64,000 nt of DNA from Calycina herbarum (lineage: Eukaryota > Ascomycota > Leotiomycetes > Helotiales > Pezizellaceae). The notes under the pieces are model-generated. The model worked only from the letters and a program-made list of their open reading frames with translations. It was not told the origin of the DNA and did not search any database. Below are positions 47,085 through 58,469 of this stretch, one piece after another. The translations under genes and the position numbers were made by a program. The stretch lies in NCBI GenBank assembly GCA_001414485.1, contig LLEY01000008.1:558001-622000 (forward strand). Direction: 5' to 3'. How positions within the stretch are numbered: position 1 is the stretch's first letter; each line of letters starts with the position of its first letter.

Positions 47085-47619
47085 TGCAAGAGGAATTAGG
47101 GCGGGTTATAAATGGTGCAAATTGTTGTGGTATGGCTGAGGCGAGGGTGTAATCCGTAATTCCATGCTCTAAACCAAAATATCAAGCAGCAATGCGAGCA
47201 ATTGCGCGTCGTGGAGAAAAACCGTCGCGTTATGAAAGTTGGGTGTTGGAGGTACAGGGAGGGAGCTCTGTCAGGCCTGGGAGGGCCAATCCCGAAAAAG
47301 TTCTGTTGTTTTGGTAGGTCCCGTCCCCCTCCCGGTTGCCATGTTGGCAACTGGAACTCAGGGTCACCGCACTGAAGCGAAGGTTCAAAGCGGAGTACCT
47401 TACGAGTTAGCGTGCAAGTAACCAGAGCCACCAACGTCTCAGAATCTTCAGATGAAATAGTAACCACATCATCATTTTAGTAAACGTGGCAAACATTTGA
47501 ACCTCATATGTCCGTCCTGCTATTTGGCCTTCATCCTTGACTCACTGCAATATCTGTACTCCATACTTTGACCGATTTGAACCAAATCTTATGATAATCG
47601 GCTACCAAACACCATCAAC
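47085..47619. promoter_or_regulatory. Divergent intergenic region, MPS1 and SGNH hydrolase
   Basis: 535 bp between the two divergent start codons. No clear TATA box is seen on either side, and no specific motif is recognised. Confidence 0.4.
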
Positions 47620-49067
47620 ATGATAATGCCCCCAGCTCTCCATATCCTTTGCTTCGGCGACAGTCTCACAGCTGGATTCTCTTTCTGGGAACCGAAAGAT
47701 CATCCATATGCCATCTCACTGGAATCTACTCTGAAAGCGGCCTTTCCTACAATAAATGTCACAACAGATATGCAAGGTCTGGGTGGTGATAGTAAGAATA
47801 TCTCATTTGTCTCTTAGAACTCATTGCATTTCTCCCTATCTGGAATTACTCTCGTTTGAGAGATTGGTAAACCAGTTTATGCTTCTGTAAAGTGCACAAA
47901 AGCTGATTCATGGGTGCTCATATAGAAGTCATTACCCCTCCAGGCGGATTCTTAACGAGAATGGATGTTCTATGTAAGTTATTTTGCACCCTCGAGTCTG
48001 AAATTTTTGCTTGGATTCAAGTGTTTCGTGTTGCAAAATACCATTTTAAATTTCTCCGGTTCCATTCTCAGTTTCTTGGAGGTCGAAAACTTCTTCATCT
48101 CGTCATGAATATCTCGTCTCGGGTAACATATTAAGAGACGAATTATTTTACCAGAGCTCTTTCTTCATCTCACCTCTCCCCATATCATCCTCTCCACACA
48201 ATGATATTCATACCTTCTCCTCGATCATTAATTCCTTTACTTCACCGCGAATCTCGTTCCCAGTCACTTCCTTCCCAAGCACTCCGCTTAACCCCTCCTT
48301 ATCACTAATTAACAACCCCCTCCCCCAGACGAAGAAACCCACCCAAAGAACCCCTATACCCACGCCCTCATCCTCGGCGGAACAAACGACCTCTTCGTCC
48401 ATTCCTCCCCCTCAGAAATCTACCGGGGCCTCAAAAAAGTATGGGCAATCCCCCTCGAACACGGCACCACAGTCCTCGCAATGACAATCCCCGAATGTCC
48501 GTCCTGCGAAAAAGAACAAATCCCAAAACGCAACAAGATAAACAAAGCTATCCTTGAACGCGGAGAAATCTTCCAAGAAGAGAAGCGCCTAGAACAGGAA
48601 ATGAGCTTGGGTGAATGGGGTTTAGAAGGGGAGAAAGAGGGAGAATTCCATACGTTCGATTTGTATAAGATGATGCCTTATGAGGGTTTATCCGAGGAGA
48701 AGAAGAAGGAGTTGTGGAGGTGAGTTTCTTTTTTTACTCATAAAAGGTTGGGGTACGCGAGAGGAATGACAAGACTGACTCTGGGATTTTCTACAGTGAT
48801 GGGGTACATTATTCTAGTAAGGGGTATGATTTGATGGGGAAGTTGCTGGCGGGAAGAATTATCGAATTGGTTAATGCGGAGATGGGTGTTGAGAATGTGG
48901 GAGAGGTTGAGGAGGTGGAGGTGACCGAGGAGGAGGAAGTTGATGAAGAAGAAACAAAGAGGACAGAATTGAAGAAGAGAGGAAGTGAAAAGAAGCAAAA
49001 GCGACAAGGTAAACAATTGCGAAGTGGAAGGGTGGTCGCAAAAGAGGTCGATGAGACCTGGATCTGA
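47620..49067 (+). CDS. SGNH/GDSL-type hydrolase (293 aa)
   Basis: Four exons: 47620-47791, 47926-47973, 48329-48719 and 48797-49067; the sum is 882 nt. Block I is CFGDSLTAGF (nucleophile Ser), block III is GGTNDLF, and block V is DGVHYSSKGYD with the Asp-x-x-His pair, so the esterase triad is complete. There is no signal peptide, hence probably an intracellular esterase/lipase-like hydrolase; the substrate is unknown. The second exon is only 48 nt and intron 2 is 355 bp, long for this region; both are supported by frame and by the PPGGFLTRMDVLY sequence they restore. The C-terminus carries an odd acidic-then-basic tail (VEEVEVTEEEEVDEEETKR, KKRGSEKKQKRQGKQ) not usual for the family, which could act as a nuclear localisation signal. 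The start at 47620 or at the next ATG (47626) is equally possible. Confidence 0.88.
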
Positions 49068-49247
49068 AGGACTTGCTGGTATTGGTTTTATTGCTTCATT
49101 TGTACTGTACTATGCTGCACTGTACTCATCTTTCTGTTCTCATGCTATTTAGTCATTTCGTCGTTAACTCCTTTGCTATGCCCCAAGTCATGGTTTTTAT
49201 GGCCGCTTCATAACATTCCCTAACTCCATAAACAGTTTTCTCATCAA

Positions 49248-50550
49248 TCAAACTACTAGATGAGCAGCAACAAAGTCCTATCCAGATGTTAGTGTTTTTA
49301 CTCATGACAAATTTGGAAATACTCACAGGATATCGTAATTGTAATTCCGAAGTCACTTTTTCGACCTCCTCAGCCAAACCTTGAACATTCGCATCCCATC
49401 GTCTTAGCTCCTTCCCAACCACCCCTTCTGCTCTACCACTACCCTTCTCACCAGTAGCCTCACCACCCTCAAACCATATGACTCTCTCAACCTGATCAAT
49501 TCGACCGACCAAACGGCCTTGCTCAATCATACGAGCTGTAGTCTCTTCCGCCTTGTCTCCATCCAAACCAAGCAGCAATCCAAGAGCATCAAACCCAATA
49601 TTATTGTACATCCTCGATGCGCCTCTCAAGTTATGCTCAACCACCGCCTTTGCCAATACCGTGCTACCATCCGAAGTCTTAGCAAGCTGATGTGGCTGCA
49701 AACCCTTAGCAAATCTCGCAACCTCCTCCGACGATAACAATCGATCCAGAAACATCTTCTCGAGTATTGGGTATTCCTCCAAGGTAGCCGCTCGTTCATC
49801 TTTGTATAATCGTCCCAACGCACGACTTCGTAGTGGTCCAGCCGGCGCCAGAACCGCACATTTAATAGCCATACTCAAAGTATGCAAACGTTCCGACTCG
49901 TCGATAGCCGGCATCAAACTAATATCTTGATAACCCTGAGCCGCAGCCAAAAAGTTACGTCTCGCATCTTGAATCCGTGCCTGGCACAACTTGAAAAGTA
50001 GATTGAGATCGCGGTCTTCAACGGTATAGATGAGGTTCTTGGCTTTATTCAGATATTGCTCTGCCAGTGTCGTATCATCGAATTCAAGGTAGTTTCGTGT
50101 AATTCGGATCCAGAACTTGACTTTATCCGCGTTTGTCCACTTGCGCTGAGACGATTCGAGAGGGATGCCAGCTAGGACTTTGGCAGCGGCTTCATTGTCC
50201 TCGTCATCTTCGTAGGCCGTTGCCATGAGGTCTCTGATTTGCGCATTTTGTTCTTCGAAGGAGGAGGCTTGGGCTTGGATGATTTCTAGGGCGTGGCTAC
50301 CGACTGTGACTTTGGCCTCGTTGCTGGGAACTGCCTTGAGCTTTTGCACGAAGGTTCCGCAGAGGGAGCGTGTTGCTACGATTCCGAGGGAATCTGCGAA
50401 TATGGAGTCGATTATGGCGATGAGGTCTCCTGGGAGCTGTTCGGGGGAGGATGCTAGGTGGATTTGGGAGAGGAGAGCTTCGTAGCCTTGTGGTTTATCT
50501 GAGGATACAGCGATCTGCTTCAGAGCGTCGGAAATCTTTGGGGATGCCAT
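49248..50550 (-). CDS. CSN4: COP9 signalosome subunit 4 (417 aa)
   Basis: Two exons, 50550-49327 and 49277-49248. PCI-domain subunit of the CSN complex, which removes Nedd8 from cullins; in filamentous fungi CSN links light, development and secondary metabolism. Recognisable segments are KWTNADKVKFWIRITRNYLE, AEQYLNKAKNLIYTV, the helical repeat region, and the PCI part RAATLEEYPILEKMFLDRLL with MIEQGRLVGRIDQVERVI-type winged-helix sequence. The continuous frame would run to 49153 by reading through, but a GTGAGT donor at 49326 and a GGATAG acceptor give the short last exon YPDFVAAHLVV, the expected family C-terminus. I therefore prefer the spliced form. An acidic/Gly-rich insert (GGEATGEKGSGRAEG) sits before the last helix. 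It is convergent with the SGNH hydrolase, 180 bp apart. Confidence 0.93.
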
Positions 50551-53096
50551 CTTGGATTCGGTATTGGGTGATGTGGTAGAATTAGATTTCCCAAAAGACG
50601 GCTTGACATTTGCTTGACTTTGGGGATAAGGCTGAAAGATATCAACAAGGCGGCGCGGGGAGTTGAGGCAGATGCCAAGACCAAGCTACCCCTGTAACTC
50701 CAAGATGAAACAGAAATTCACCCCGTTTGCGTCCAATTTTTATCTCTGGAATAGCTTCATTTTTCAAGTGGGCGATGGGATCATGGACTCCTGCTTCTCT
50801 GTCTTTGGGGGCGTTCATAGTCGTCGTGGGCTTTTTCAAGACCTACTCCGTCAAGTCTTCTAACTGTTCAGACTCCAACACGAGAGTTTGTCAAAACTGC
50901 AAGTGCGATGATATATTGCTGCGTTGTTTTGTTTTATTTATTCTGTGTCGAAGAAATATTATTTGCTTACAGTTGGTTCTGCACTTGATTGCAAAGAGTT
51001 GAATTGACCATCTTCTCCATTCATCTTTTCGTCATTTTCTGATATCTTCAATTTCATTTCTGGAAATGTGGCAATTCAGTCTCTGCTTCCCTTGGTCAAC
51101 TTGGGTTTTTATATCGCAAGCTACTAGTCTCACTTTACTTCTCCTTCACTCCGTACTCCGTGGTTCAAAATCCAATGTCTTGCCTTTGATCTAAAATGTT
51201 TGGGATGATTGTTAAATTGCGATGTGCAACAAAACTTCCAGTTTACAGACTTCACGAATTCGTCTGAAGTCTTGTTTTTGTTTTCCATATATTTAAATTA
51301 TCTGGGACATTTGAGATTTTGCGACATGCAACTTTACAGTCGTCACTTCAGATATAAGTCACTCTGAGTCGCTCGTCTGAACTCCTCGTCATTTATTTGA
51401 AAATATCTGGGACATTTAACAAAAGTTATAAATGCCATCAATTCACTAGATATACAATCTGTACTTCTAAGCATTCACCTGAAGCCTACAAAAACATATT
51501 CAAAATTACAAGCACCCACGATCTTCATCATCTCTTTGCATCTGACTTCTTGCTATGGGCGGTGCTTTTCTGCTTTGGGCTTAAACAATGTTACTTCTGT
51601 GAGAGTAGAGGTCTTTTCTCTATGTCCCTCAATTCCCATCACCCTCAATACTGTTGAGGAGTGTGCTGGAAATCAGCTGCTGCACTCCCTCTCAGTAACG
51701 CCTTTATTGTTCGATATGCAAACATGAAGAACTGGGGTTGGACCTGAATACATCTTGTTCACATACGAGAGGGACGATAATTGGAACAACTCAGAGCTAC
51801 GAATCCGCTAATACTGTGTGCGGAAGTTCACTATGGAATTAATGGGCCATTGCTTTTCCGTAAGCCCCCAAATCCGCGTTATCGGTCCCTCCGTTAGTAT
51901 ATTTTCCCTCAGGCTAACACTTATTTCGTATTACCCTCCACGGAAATGTTATCAGCCGATAAGCATCCATCCCACCTTCCACATGTTAGTAGGCACTTTC
52001 ACGCAGGAACTTGGAGAGCAACGTGGACGAACTTGGGTTCGATCACAGGAAAGATGCGAATGGACAATGTCTCGAATTCGTTCCCTAACTTTTACATTCA
52101 TTCTCAATATGGGACATCGCGTTGCTGCCATCTGACCCATCATCCGTTGAGTGTCACCAAGACTTCCTCGACTCTCACGCGATCTCTCTTCGGGCCCTTT
52201 CTGCTGGGCCGCACGCAGGAGCGACTGTCGACCCAGTCCTGGAAATATTGGGGACTACCTGCGGAAGATGGTGTAAGTTTGTAAGTTCATCTGGTGCTTT
52301 TTAGGATAAAACACTGTTGTCAGATTACCTTGGCAATTGTGAGGGATTTTGCTGGGCCCCGTCAGGAATTCCGATGCACGATTAGGGTGGCTGGAATGTT
52401 ACCCTTTAAAATGATGATGCGGTGAAGCTGGAACTCAGAAGCCGAAGAACTAACCCAATCCGAGTCCATACTAGGTATCTACTTTTTATCGACTAATGTG
52501 CACCGCCCTCCTGTGATTTTTCTATGGCCTCTTTTGGCTCATTCAAATTCAAGTTCAAGTACCAGTAAAACGAACATTTTTGATCGAAATCATAAAAAAG
52601 TTCTCGAGACCTTTTCCGAGACCAACATCATCGCTTTTCGCCCGTCCTGTTCTATATTGAAATGGAAGCTCCAGAAGAATCAACTACCCAGAACATACAT
52701 ATGCAGGCTTGGTCCTCTGATTTTATGCATGTGAGCTGTATATTGTCCAGTTATATTGCCTGTTTCTCGACCTAAGTACGCATCACGCAGGGACCCGCCT
52801 TCCGGAATTCCTGCTTTGAATAAAGAACACTTCCCAGCCAGGTTGAGGCATTTATAACCATATCATTGGATTTGAGGTCAGTTGTGGTGTTACGAACGAA
52901 GCCCTGTTTAGACATTTGTTCGCGATAGCTGTACATCCTCACGAGTCAAGGATACTACTCTGTATCGTTTTCTCGAGGTTCGAGTGATTGGGTACACACA
53001 AATTACATCACTTCAAACTTCTGAATACCTTCATTTAGCCGACAAGATGTTAGATTCTTAATTTTTGTCCCCCTTTTATCGCTTATCTAGAGCAAC
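50551..53096. other. Large intergenic interval
   Basis: About 2.5 kb without a supported gene. Several short frames on the plus strand (50663-51002, 51397-51657, 51818-52284) have no family features. No strong repeat is seen. Confidence 0.35.
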
Positions 53097-54419
53097 ATGG
53101 CTGATACTGATCGCAGGGTTTCACGAAGGAGAAAGGATTCAAATTCTTTTTTGCTATCTCAAAAGTCCAATAGTCTTCTCTTCAGCCATTACCATTCCCT
53201 GCCAGGTTCATCCACACAAACAAAACACTACAATATACTTACTCAAATCGACGGAAACGCACCTGCTCGCCCAAGAGAAACTATGGCTATCCCCTCCTTA
53301 AAACCAGTGTCCGAGACAAAAATCTCCATGTCCAAAGATGACACTCAATTCATCCCCACCTCACGCCAACAACAGACCATCCGCTCCCTCATCCCTCCCA
53401 TCATTCCCGGCCGTCTAAAATCAGGACCCAATATAATCAGGCGACGAAGAAACTCAACCTCATCCTCCATAAAATCCGTAACATCCTCCCTCCTCTCGCG
53501 CCGTCGAAAATCCGCAATGTCACCCTCACCCTCTCTAGCAACAATGCCAGCCGAAATCCTCACCTCAATATTCGTCCACTTAGACCAAGCAGCCTGGCAC
53601 GCCCTCATGCTCACAAACTCAAACACAACAGAAGTAGCAGCTACATTCCTCTACTCATCCCCTACATTTGTCTCAACCTACCGCTTCGCCCAATTCTGTT
53701 TCGAAGTCTCCCATCATCCTCATTACGCGAAGTTGGTACGAAACCTTGACCTCTCTCCATTCTCGAAACTGCATCAGAACCAGGAGAATCAAGAATTACT
53801 TCCCCTGGCTGGGTGGAGAGAATTTAAATACCGCTACCACGACCTCCACTGGGCCCGTCAGACATCTTACTTCCAAACCTCTCATTTTGGAAAGTCGTCT
53901 TCTCATCCTCCACCCTCGCCATTTCTAGACTCATATCATGGGACAAGAGATGTACCAATAGGAGGACTCTGTCACGTCCTGACAGCTTGTTCCCGTCTTA
54001 AATCTCTAAACTTCTCACACCTACAATTGGCAGGTGACTTCCTTGTCCTCTCAAAATTATTCCCGCCTACTGCTTCGACAAATTTAATTTTTGTTTCTGA
54101 TGTACCCAAGAGTTGGACGTGGGCAAATGATGATTTGAAACCGTTTTATGCGGACGATATTGTACGAGTTATTGTCAAATTAAATGAATTGGAAGTTTTG
54201 AAGGCGAGGGCTTGTACGTGGTTGACTACTTTGCGAGTTGAGAAATTGATGGTTGAAGCTAGTCGAGGAGAGGAATGGCAGGAAGGAGAGGGGGGATTGA
54301 GGAAGGTGGATTTCAGGGAGAGTGGGATGCAGAAGGATGTTAGGTGGGCGGTTGAAGGCACGAGAGAGGATGTAGAAAGAATTGTCAAAGAGGTTGTGGA
54401 GAATAGAGAGGAGACTTGA
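53097..54419 (+). CDS. F-box protein (up to 440 aa)
   Basis: A single-exon frame. After a Ser/Arg-rich N-terminus (SLLSRRRKSAMSPSPSL), residues ~150-180 read ATMPAEILTSIFVHLDQ, an F-box that would bind Skp1, then a RFAQFCFEVSHHPHYAKLV segment and LVRNLDLSPFSKL with the spacing of leucine-rich-like repeats (LCHVLTACSRLKSLNFSHL). Such proteins are likely substrate receptors of SCF ubiquitin ligases; the target is unknown. The start is uncertain: ATG 53097 (CAACATGG) and ATG 53283 (AACTATGG) are both acceptable, and the first 62 residues look leader-like. The C-terminal ~60 residues are charged. Confidence 0.82.
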   Translation: MADTDRRVSRRRKDSNSFLLSQKSNSLLFSHYHSLPGSSTQTKHYNILTQIDGNAPARPRETMAIPSLKPVSETKISMSKDDTQFIPTSRQQQTIRSLIPPIIPGRLKSGPNIIRRRRNSTSSSIKSVTSSLLSRRRKSAMSPSPSLATMPAEILTSIFVHLDQAAWHALMLTNSNTTEVAATFLYSSPTFVSTYRFAQFCFEVSHHPHYAKLVRNLDLSPFSKLHQNQENQELLPLAGWREFKYRYHDLHWARQTSYFQTSHFGKSSSHPPPSPFLDSYHGTRDVPIGGLCHVLTACSRLKSLNFSHLQLAGDFLVLSKLFPPTASTNLIFVSDVPKSWTWANDDLKPFYADDIVRVIVKLNELEVLKARACTWLTTLRVEKLMVEASRGEEWQEGEGGLRKVDFRESGMQKDVRWAVEGTREDVERIVKEVVENREET

Positions 54420-55143
54420 ATTCTGGAATTTCTCTCGGTCTGGATTTTGAGAAACTTCCGAGGATTCGGCATTCCTTCCTTCCACTTTCAAAAAGCGGTC
54501 CTTTCGGAGTGAGCGAGGTGCTTGGGATGTTTTGATGTGTCTACTTCGTCCCAGGCGTAACAGTCCATAACGGGGCCTCCTAAATAAACCCTGCTTTGCT
54601 GGGTCCCGCTATGGACTGTTTCGCCTGGGACGAAGTACTTTTGTTATCCGGAGATGGTGATCTAATGCGGAAGATCATGGTCTGTGATATTCGAATCGGT
54701 GATCAATGATGGGGGCAGCTTCTCGGTTTTGATGTCATTGGGAGGGATCTGGTTTATGCATTTCACGGGGATATAGGATATCGGTGTCTTGGATGGCATT
54801 GAGAAGACATCTCAATAGACGGGATCATGTTTTGATCTGGATCAAGAGGCACAGACATCAATGTGGTTTGAGCAGATATATAGAATGCCATGCACAATTA
54901 CTGTAATACCACGCCGAAGAATTAAAGTGTTTTTGCTTGTTCTCTACCTGAAGGGTATTCTTAAATTACTTGATGGGAAAGTTCAAAGTGGCCCCCGCGC
55001 TTTGCTTTCCAGGAGATCATATCTCCTTGCCTGTATATGCGTAATAACACCTCAAAATGCAGCCGTTTGAATTTCCCAATTTAACTCCTCAAACGCCGTC
55101 CATGCTGTGTAGTTTCAAGGAAGAAAATGGCAAAGTAGAAATC
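54420..55143. other. Intergenic with a small inverted-repeat element
   Basis: Convergent 3' flanks of the F-box gene and TFIIF beta, containing the 96-bp foldback element at 54542-54637. Nothing else is recognised. Confidence 0.4.
54542..54637. mobile_element. 96-bp foldback / very short MITE
   Basis: The left arm starting TACTTCGTCCCAGGCG and the right arm ending CGCCTGGGACGAAGTA are inverted repeats over ~36 bp with three mismatches (including T/A and A/G changes), enclosing ~24 bp. The ends are TA...TA, as expected for Tc1/mariner-related MITEs, though the TA could be part of the repeat. The transcript would form a strong hairpin, so a hairpin terminator or small RNA precursor is an alternative. 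Confidence 0.6.
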
Positions 55144-56396
55144 CTACACGTCCTCAAATTTCATGTCGACGTCCTCATCATCTTCGTCCATATCGTCAGC
55201 TCCGGGGACGGCTTGGGCTAGCGTTTCAGGCGCCGCATAGTTTTCCTGTTTATTTTCTGGCTTCAATCCCCAATTCGTAGCAAAAGGACCGCTCTTGTGA
55301 AGAATGGCAATTTTGTCTAACGTTTCACGAAGATAGGCTTCTGGTTGCTGGAGCTCTTGACGTAGAACCTTCATGGGCCAATAAGCATGCCGTGCAAAGC
55401 AAGCGAAAAGTTTGTCCAAAAGCTCGTTTTGAGGCATACGAGCAGTCTTTTGAAGTTGTGACTTCTTGCCGGGTACAGCGCCACTCGTTTTCTATCATGA
55501 GTATTAGTATGAGGAACTTGATGGATTACATTGGTCAGACGAACGATGAAAGTGCCCCATTTTTGGCCTGCTGCAACTGTTCCTGGCTGGATGAAACCAC
55601 TGGGCATATCGTTGAGATCCTGGTCTGCAATATACATGGTTGCGACCTTGGGTTGCATAGCTTCGATAGTTCGTTGGGCGAGTAAACGCTCTGATTCTTC
55701 GTTTTCCACAGCAACACAGTTTACCTCGTGAGCAACTCTTCCAGCAAGAGTGGTACGTTCTAATATTCATGTCAGCCTGCCAGCCTGAATTCACCTCCTG
55801 CAAATACTAACTTGGTATGGCCTTTCTGTAATATGGCTGGAATCGTCTGTTGGGGTCGTATGGAGTCTTTGTAGCGGCTGCTTTTTCATTCTTCTTTGCC
55901 ATGGTAAGTCGGCCGGGTATATTTGCAGTGGCGAGGTCGAACTTCTGTTTGGACTTGGACTTGAAGCCAGGGAGATCTTGTTCGGTGAAGATAAAGGTAT
56001 TCTTGACATTTTCCTCCGTCACATCCAACATATATTCCTTTGGGACCGTTTGGTGCTCGCCGATATCAGAAGAGAGTAGCATTGAAAGCGATGTCTGCCA
56101 ACATAATAAGTAAATATACATCTTGGAATATCGGGCTAGGCGCCTACTTTCTCCACCCCGTTCGCATCGGTCTCGAAAGACTGGCGGATGGTACCAATTC
56201 TGATCTCCTCATTGTCATCGAGTTTGTTCCATGCATCCCAGACGTATTTCGGGACCCGCGCAAGGTAGAGCCTTTGGAATTTATCTTCGGTGTTGAACTC
56301 GAGGTCGCCAGCATCTTCGTAGATGTCTTCCTCGCTGAAGGCGGCAGGCGATGCGCCAGGCGCATCAGGATCAGGCTTGATCAGTAGGTCGGACAT
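55144..56396 (-). CDS. TFG2: TFIIF beta subunit, RAP30/Tfg2 (364 aa)
   Basis: Four exons: 56396-56148, 56094-55812, 55759-55545 and 55491-55144; the sum is 1095 nt. Small subunit of general transcription factor IIF, which accompanies RNA polymerase II at initiation. The N-terminal dimerisation part contains LYLARVPKYVWDAWNKL and, after intron 1, TFIFTEQDLPGFKSKSKQKF. The middle has TLAGRVAHEVNCVAVENEE, a strongly conserved RAP30 segment. The C-terminal winged helix reads ARMPQNELLDKLFACFARH, AYWPMKVLRQELQQPEAYLR and LHKSGPFATNWGLKPE, followed by an acidic tail (DDMDEDDEDVDMKFEDV). The length is usual for mould orthologues. It shares a 373-bp divergent promoter with the CCCH gene. Confidence 0.95.
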
Positions 56397-56769
56397 GGCT
56401 GTGAGGGGTTGTGATTATCGGAGAGTTGCCATTCAGACGCTCAACCGAAAAGTATTGTAAAGGGTGATAGTCTGGTTCGGTTCTTTGTTTGGGTTGAAAG
56501 ATGAGGGTCTTTCTGGCGTTCTTGGGGTGAAGGCTGATTTGGCACAGAGCAGAACTTAATCGCAGGTTGGCTGCAGGGATATGACCGCATTCCCCACTAG
56601 TACAGTAGAGAGACGCTAGCGTCATTATGTAGTTTTGGCAACTGCCGCCGCGATCAACTCAATACAACAACCTCAACTCTTCGTACTTTACACCTACAAC
56701 CTATTTGACCGACCAGTCTTGGATGATAATTTGACTTCAACCCCAGCATACTACTAACAAGTAACTTGT
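56397..56769. promoter_or_regulatory. Divergent promoter, TFIIF beta and Red5-like gene
   Basis: 373 bp separate the two start codons. A shared bidirectional promoter for two nuclear RNA-related factors is plausible. No TATA box is evident. Confidence 0.45.
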
Positions 56770-58469
56770 ATGGCTTCAGAAAACCAAGACATCCTTGCGA
56801 GGATCAGCCAGCTCGCAGGTGAGCTTGCCACCCCTCTTCTTCTTGGATCTCAGCTAATCCATCTCTTTTCAGGTAAAATCAATCGGCACAAGAATGACCA
56901 GACGCCAGATTCTCAAGGACGGCCCATGCCACCCGTGAGGACTAATAGCTACCCAAGTGAGGACTTCGCTCCGAAACCCGCGATCACCGCAACTGATATC
57001 ATACGAGGTTACCCTCAAGTACACCCGGGATGGAAACCAAGTCGAGGAGGCCACTCATCAAGGGGATACAGAGGGGGCAAGCCGCCTGCAGTCCATCGAA
57101 ATCGAACTCTCGTCCTCAACTCTGGCACATCTACCCCTCCGACCCCAGATGCGATTGATATGGATAACCAAAGTGGTGCCAATTTTACTTCAAATACCTC
57201 GAACACTGGACCTTCCTGGGTTACGAAACAGGACCGCCATCTTCAGCTGATCAACACATCAATATTCGAAAAAGACAGTCAAAGTAGAGCCAAAGCTATC
57301 GAAGAAACCAGGAAGCAAAAGATGATTGAACGAGAGGCGCGAGAAAAGGCTAAACTAACCAGGCATCTGCACCGTGTCGCTGCAGGCGTTTACAATGGTG
57401 GCAGTGCCCATACTCGCTCTGTTTCCACTCCATCGAACTACGAGATTAATGTCCAAGGAATTCAGTTTCGCGTTGCAAAAAACGGCAGCAAATTAGTCAA
57501 GACGCCTGGTGAGAGATTGCCCATACCGACGGCTTATGAACGAGATAAGTTTGGTGTACAAGTCTGGAGCTTACCGTGTGCAGGCGACCTCAATGCTGCG
57601 AAATCTACCCCCAAGACAGCACTAGTTGGCGGGGTTAGATTCCATCGAAGCAAAAATGGCAATATGTACCGTTCTGGCATCATCAAGGCCCACCGGTACG
57701 AACACCCATACACTCATTTATCATCGAGGCCAACATCATGCGGCAATACTAACCAATTTACTGTTAGGAGAAATGTCGTTGTTAAGAAGATTAATGAACC
57801 ATGCAAGATGTTCACTACTACGGGTACCTCCATTTCCTTCAAGTCCTATAGTTATCACACTATAAGCAAGAGGTGAGGGACTTGGTTCTCAGCTAACAAT
57901 GTGATTATATAGGTTCATGCTCCAAGGGCCCAAGGTGTCGGTACATTCACGATCCTTCCAAAACTGCGATTTGCAAAGAATTTCTTTTGAAGGGGGTATG
58001 TCCAAGTGGAGAGTCTTGTGATTTATCACATGAACTCACCCCTGAGCGAACACCTGCTTGCTTGCATTTTGCCAAAGGAAATTGCTCTAACCCCAAGTGT
58101 CGTTATACTCATGTCCGAGTCTCCCCTAATGCACTTGTCTGCCGAGCCTTCGGATTTTACGGATATTGTGAAAAGGGAGCTGGTTGCGAGGAACGCCATG
58201 TTTATGAGTGCCCCGACTTCAGCAACACCGGCACATGTACTACGAAAGGATGCAAGCTTCCCCATCGACACAAGGCGAGCGTTATGCGCGGTAACACAAC
58301 TCGCGGGGAGGCTTCAGGGGAGGATGGAAGTAGCGATCTATCGAGTGATGATGAAGACGAAGCTATCGACAGCGATGATGTTGATTCAGATGAGTTTGAG
58401 GAGTTTTTCGGCCATGAGGATGAACCAGACGTCGATTCTATGCAACAAGACTACGTCCAGTTGGGTTGA
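56770..58469 (+). CDS. red5: CCCH zinc-finger protein, Red5/ZC3H3-like (494 aa)
   Basis: Four exons: 56770-56818, 56873-57695, 57768-57823 and 57913-58469; the sum is 1485 nt. The C-terminal half has five consecutive CCCH zinc fingers: CKMFTTTGSCSKGPRCRYIH, CKEFLLKGVCPSGESCDLSH, CLHFAKGNCSNPKCRYTH, CRAFGFYGYCEKGAGCEERH and CPDFSNTGTCTTKGCKLPH. Five fingers in this order match human ZC3H3 and S. pombe Red5, which bind RNA and belong to nuclear RNA surveillance and poly(A) RNA export machinery. The first ~280 residues are disordered with Gly/Arg patches. Intron 1 is 54 nt and has no in-frame stop, so an unspliced form would add 18 residues. The tail is acidic (SDDEDEAIDSDDVDSDEF). The start gives a normal short exon, MASENQDILARISQLAG. 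Confidence 0.9.

Noticed and set aside
49153..49247. Read-through end of the CSN4 frame to 49153
   Set aside because: A GTGAGT/GGATAG intron gives the family C-terminus YPDFVAAHLVV; the read-through tail has a Cys/Ser run unlike the family.
53668..53928. Open frames overlapping the F-box gene in other frames
   Set aside because: Shadows of the real frame, without independent support.
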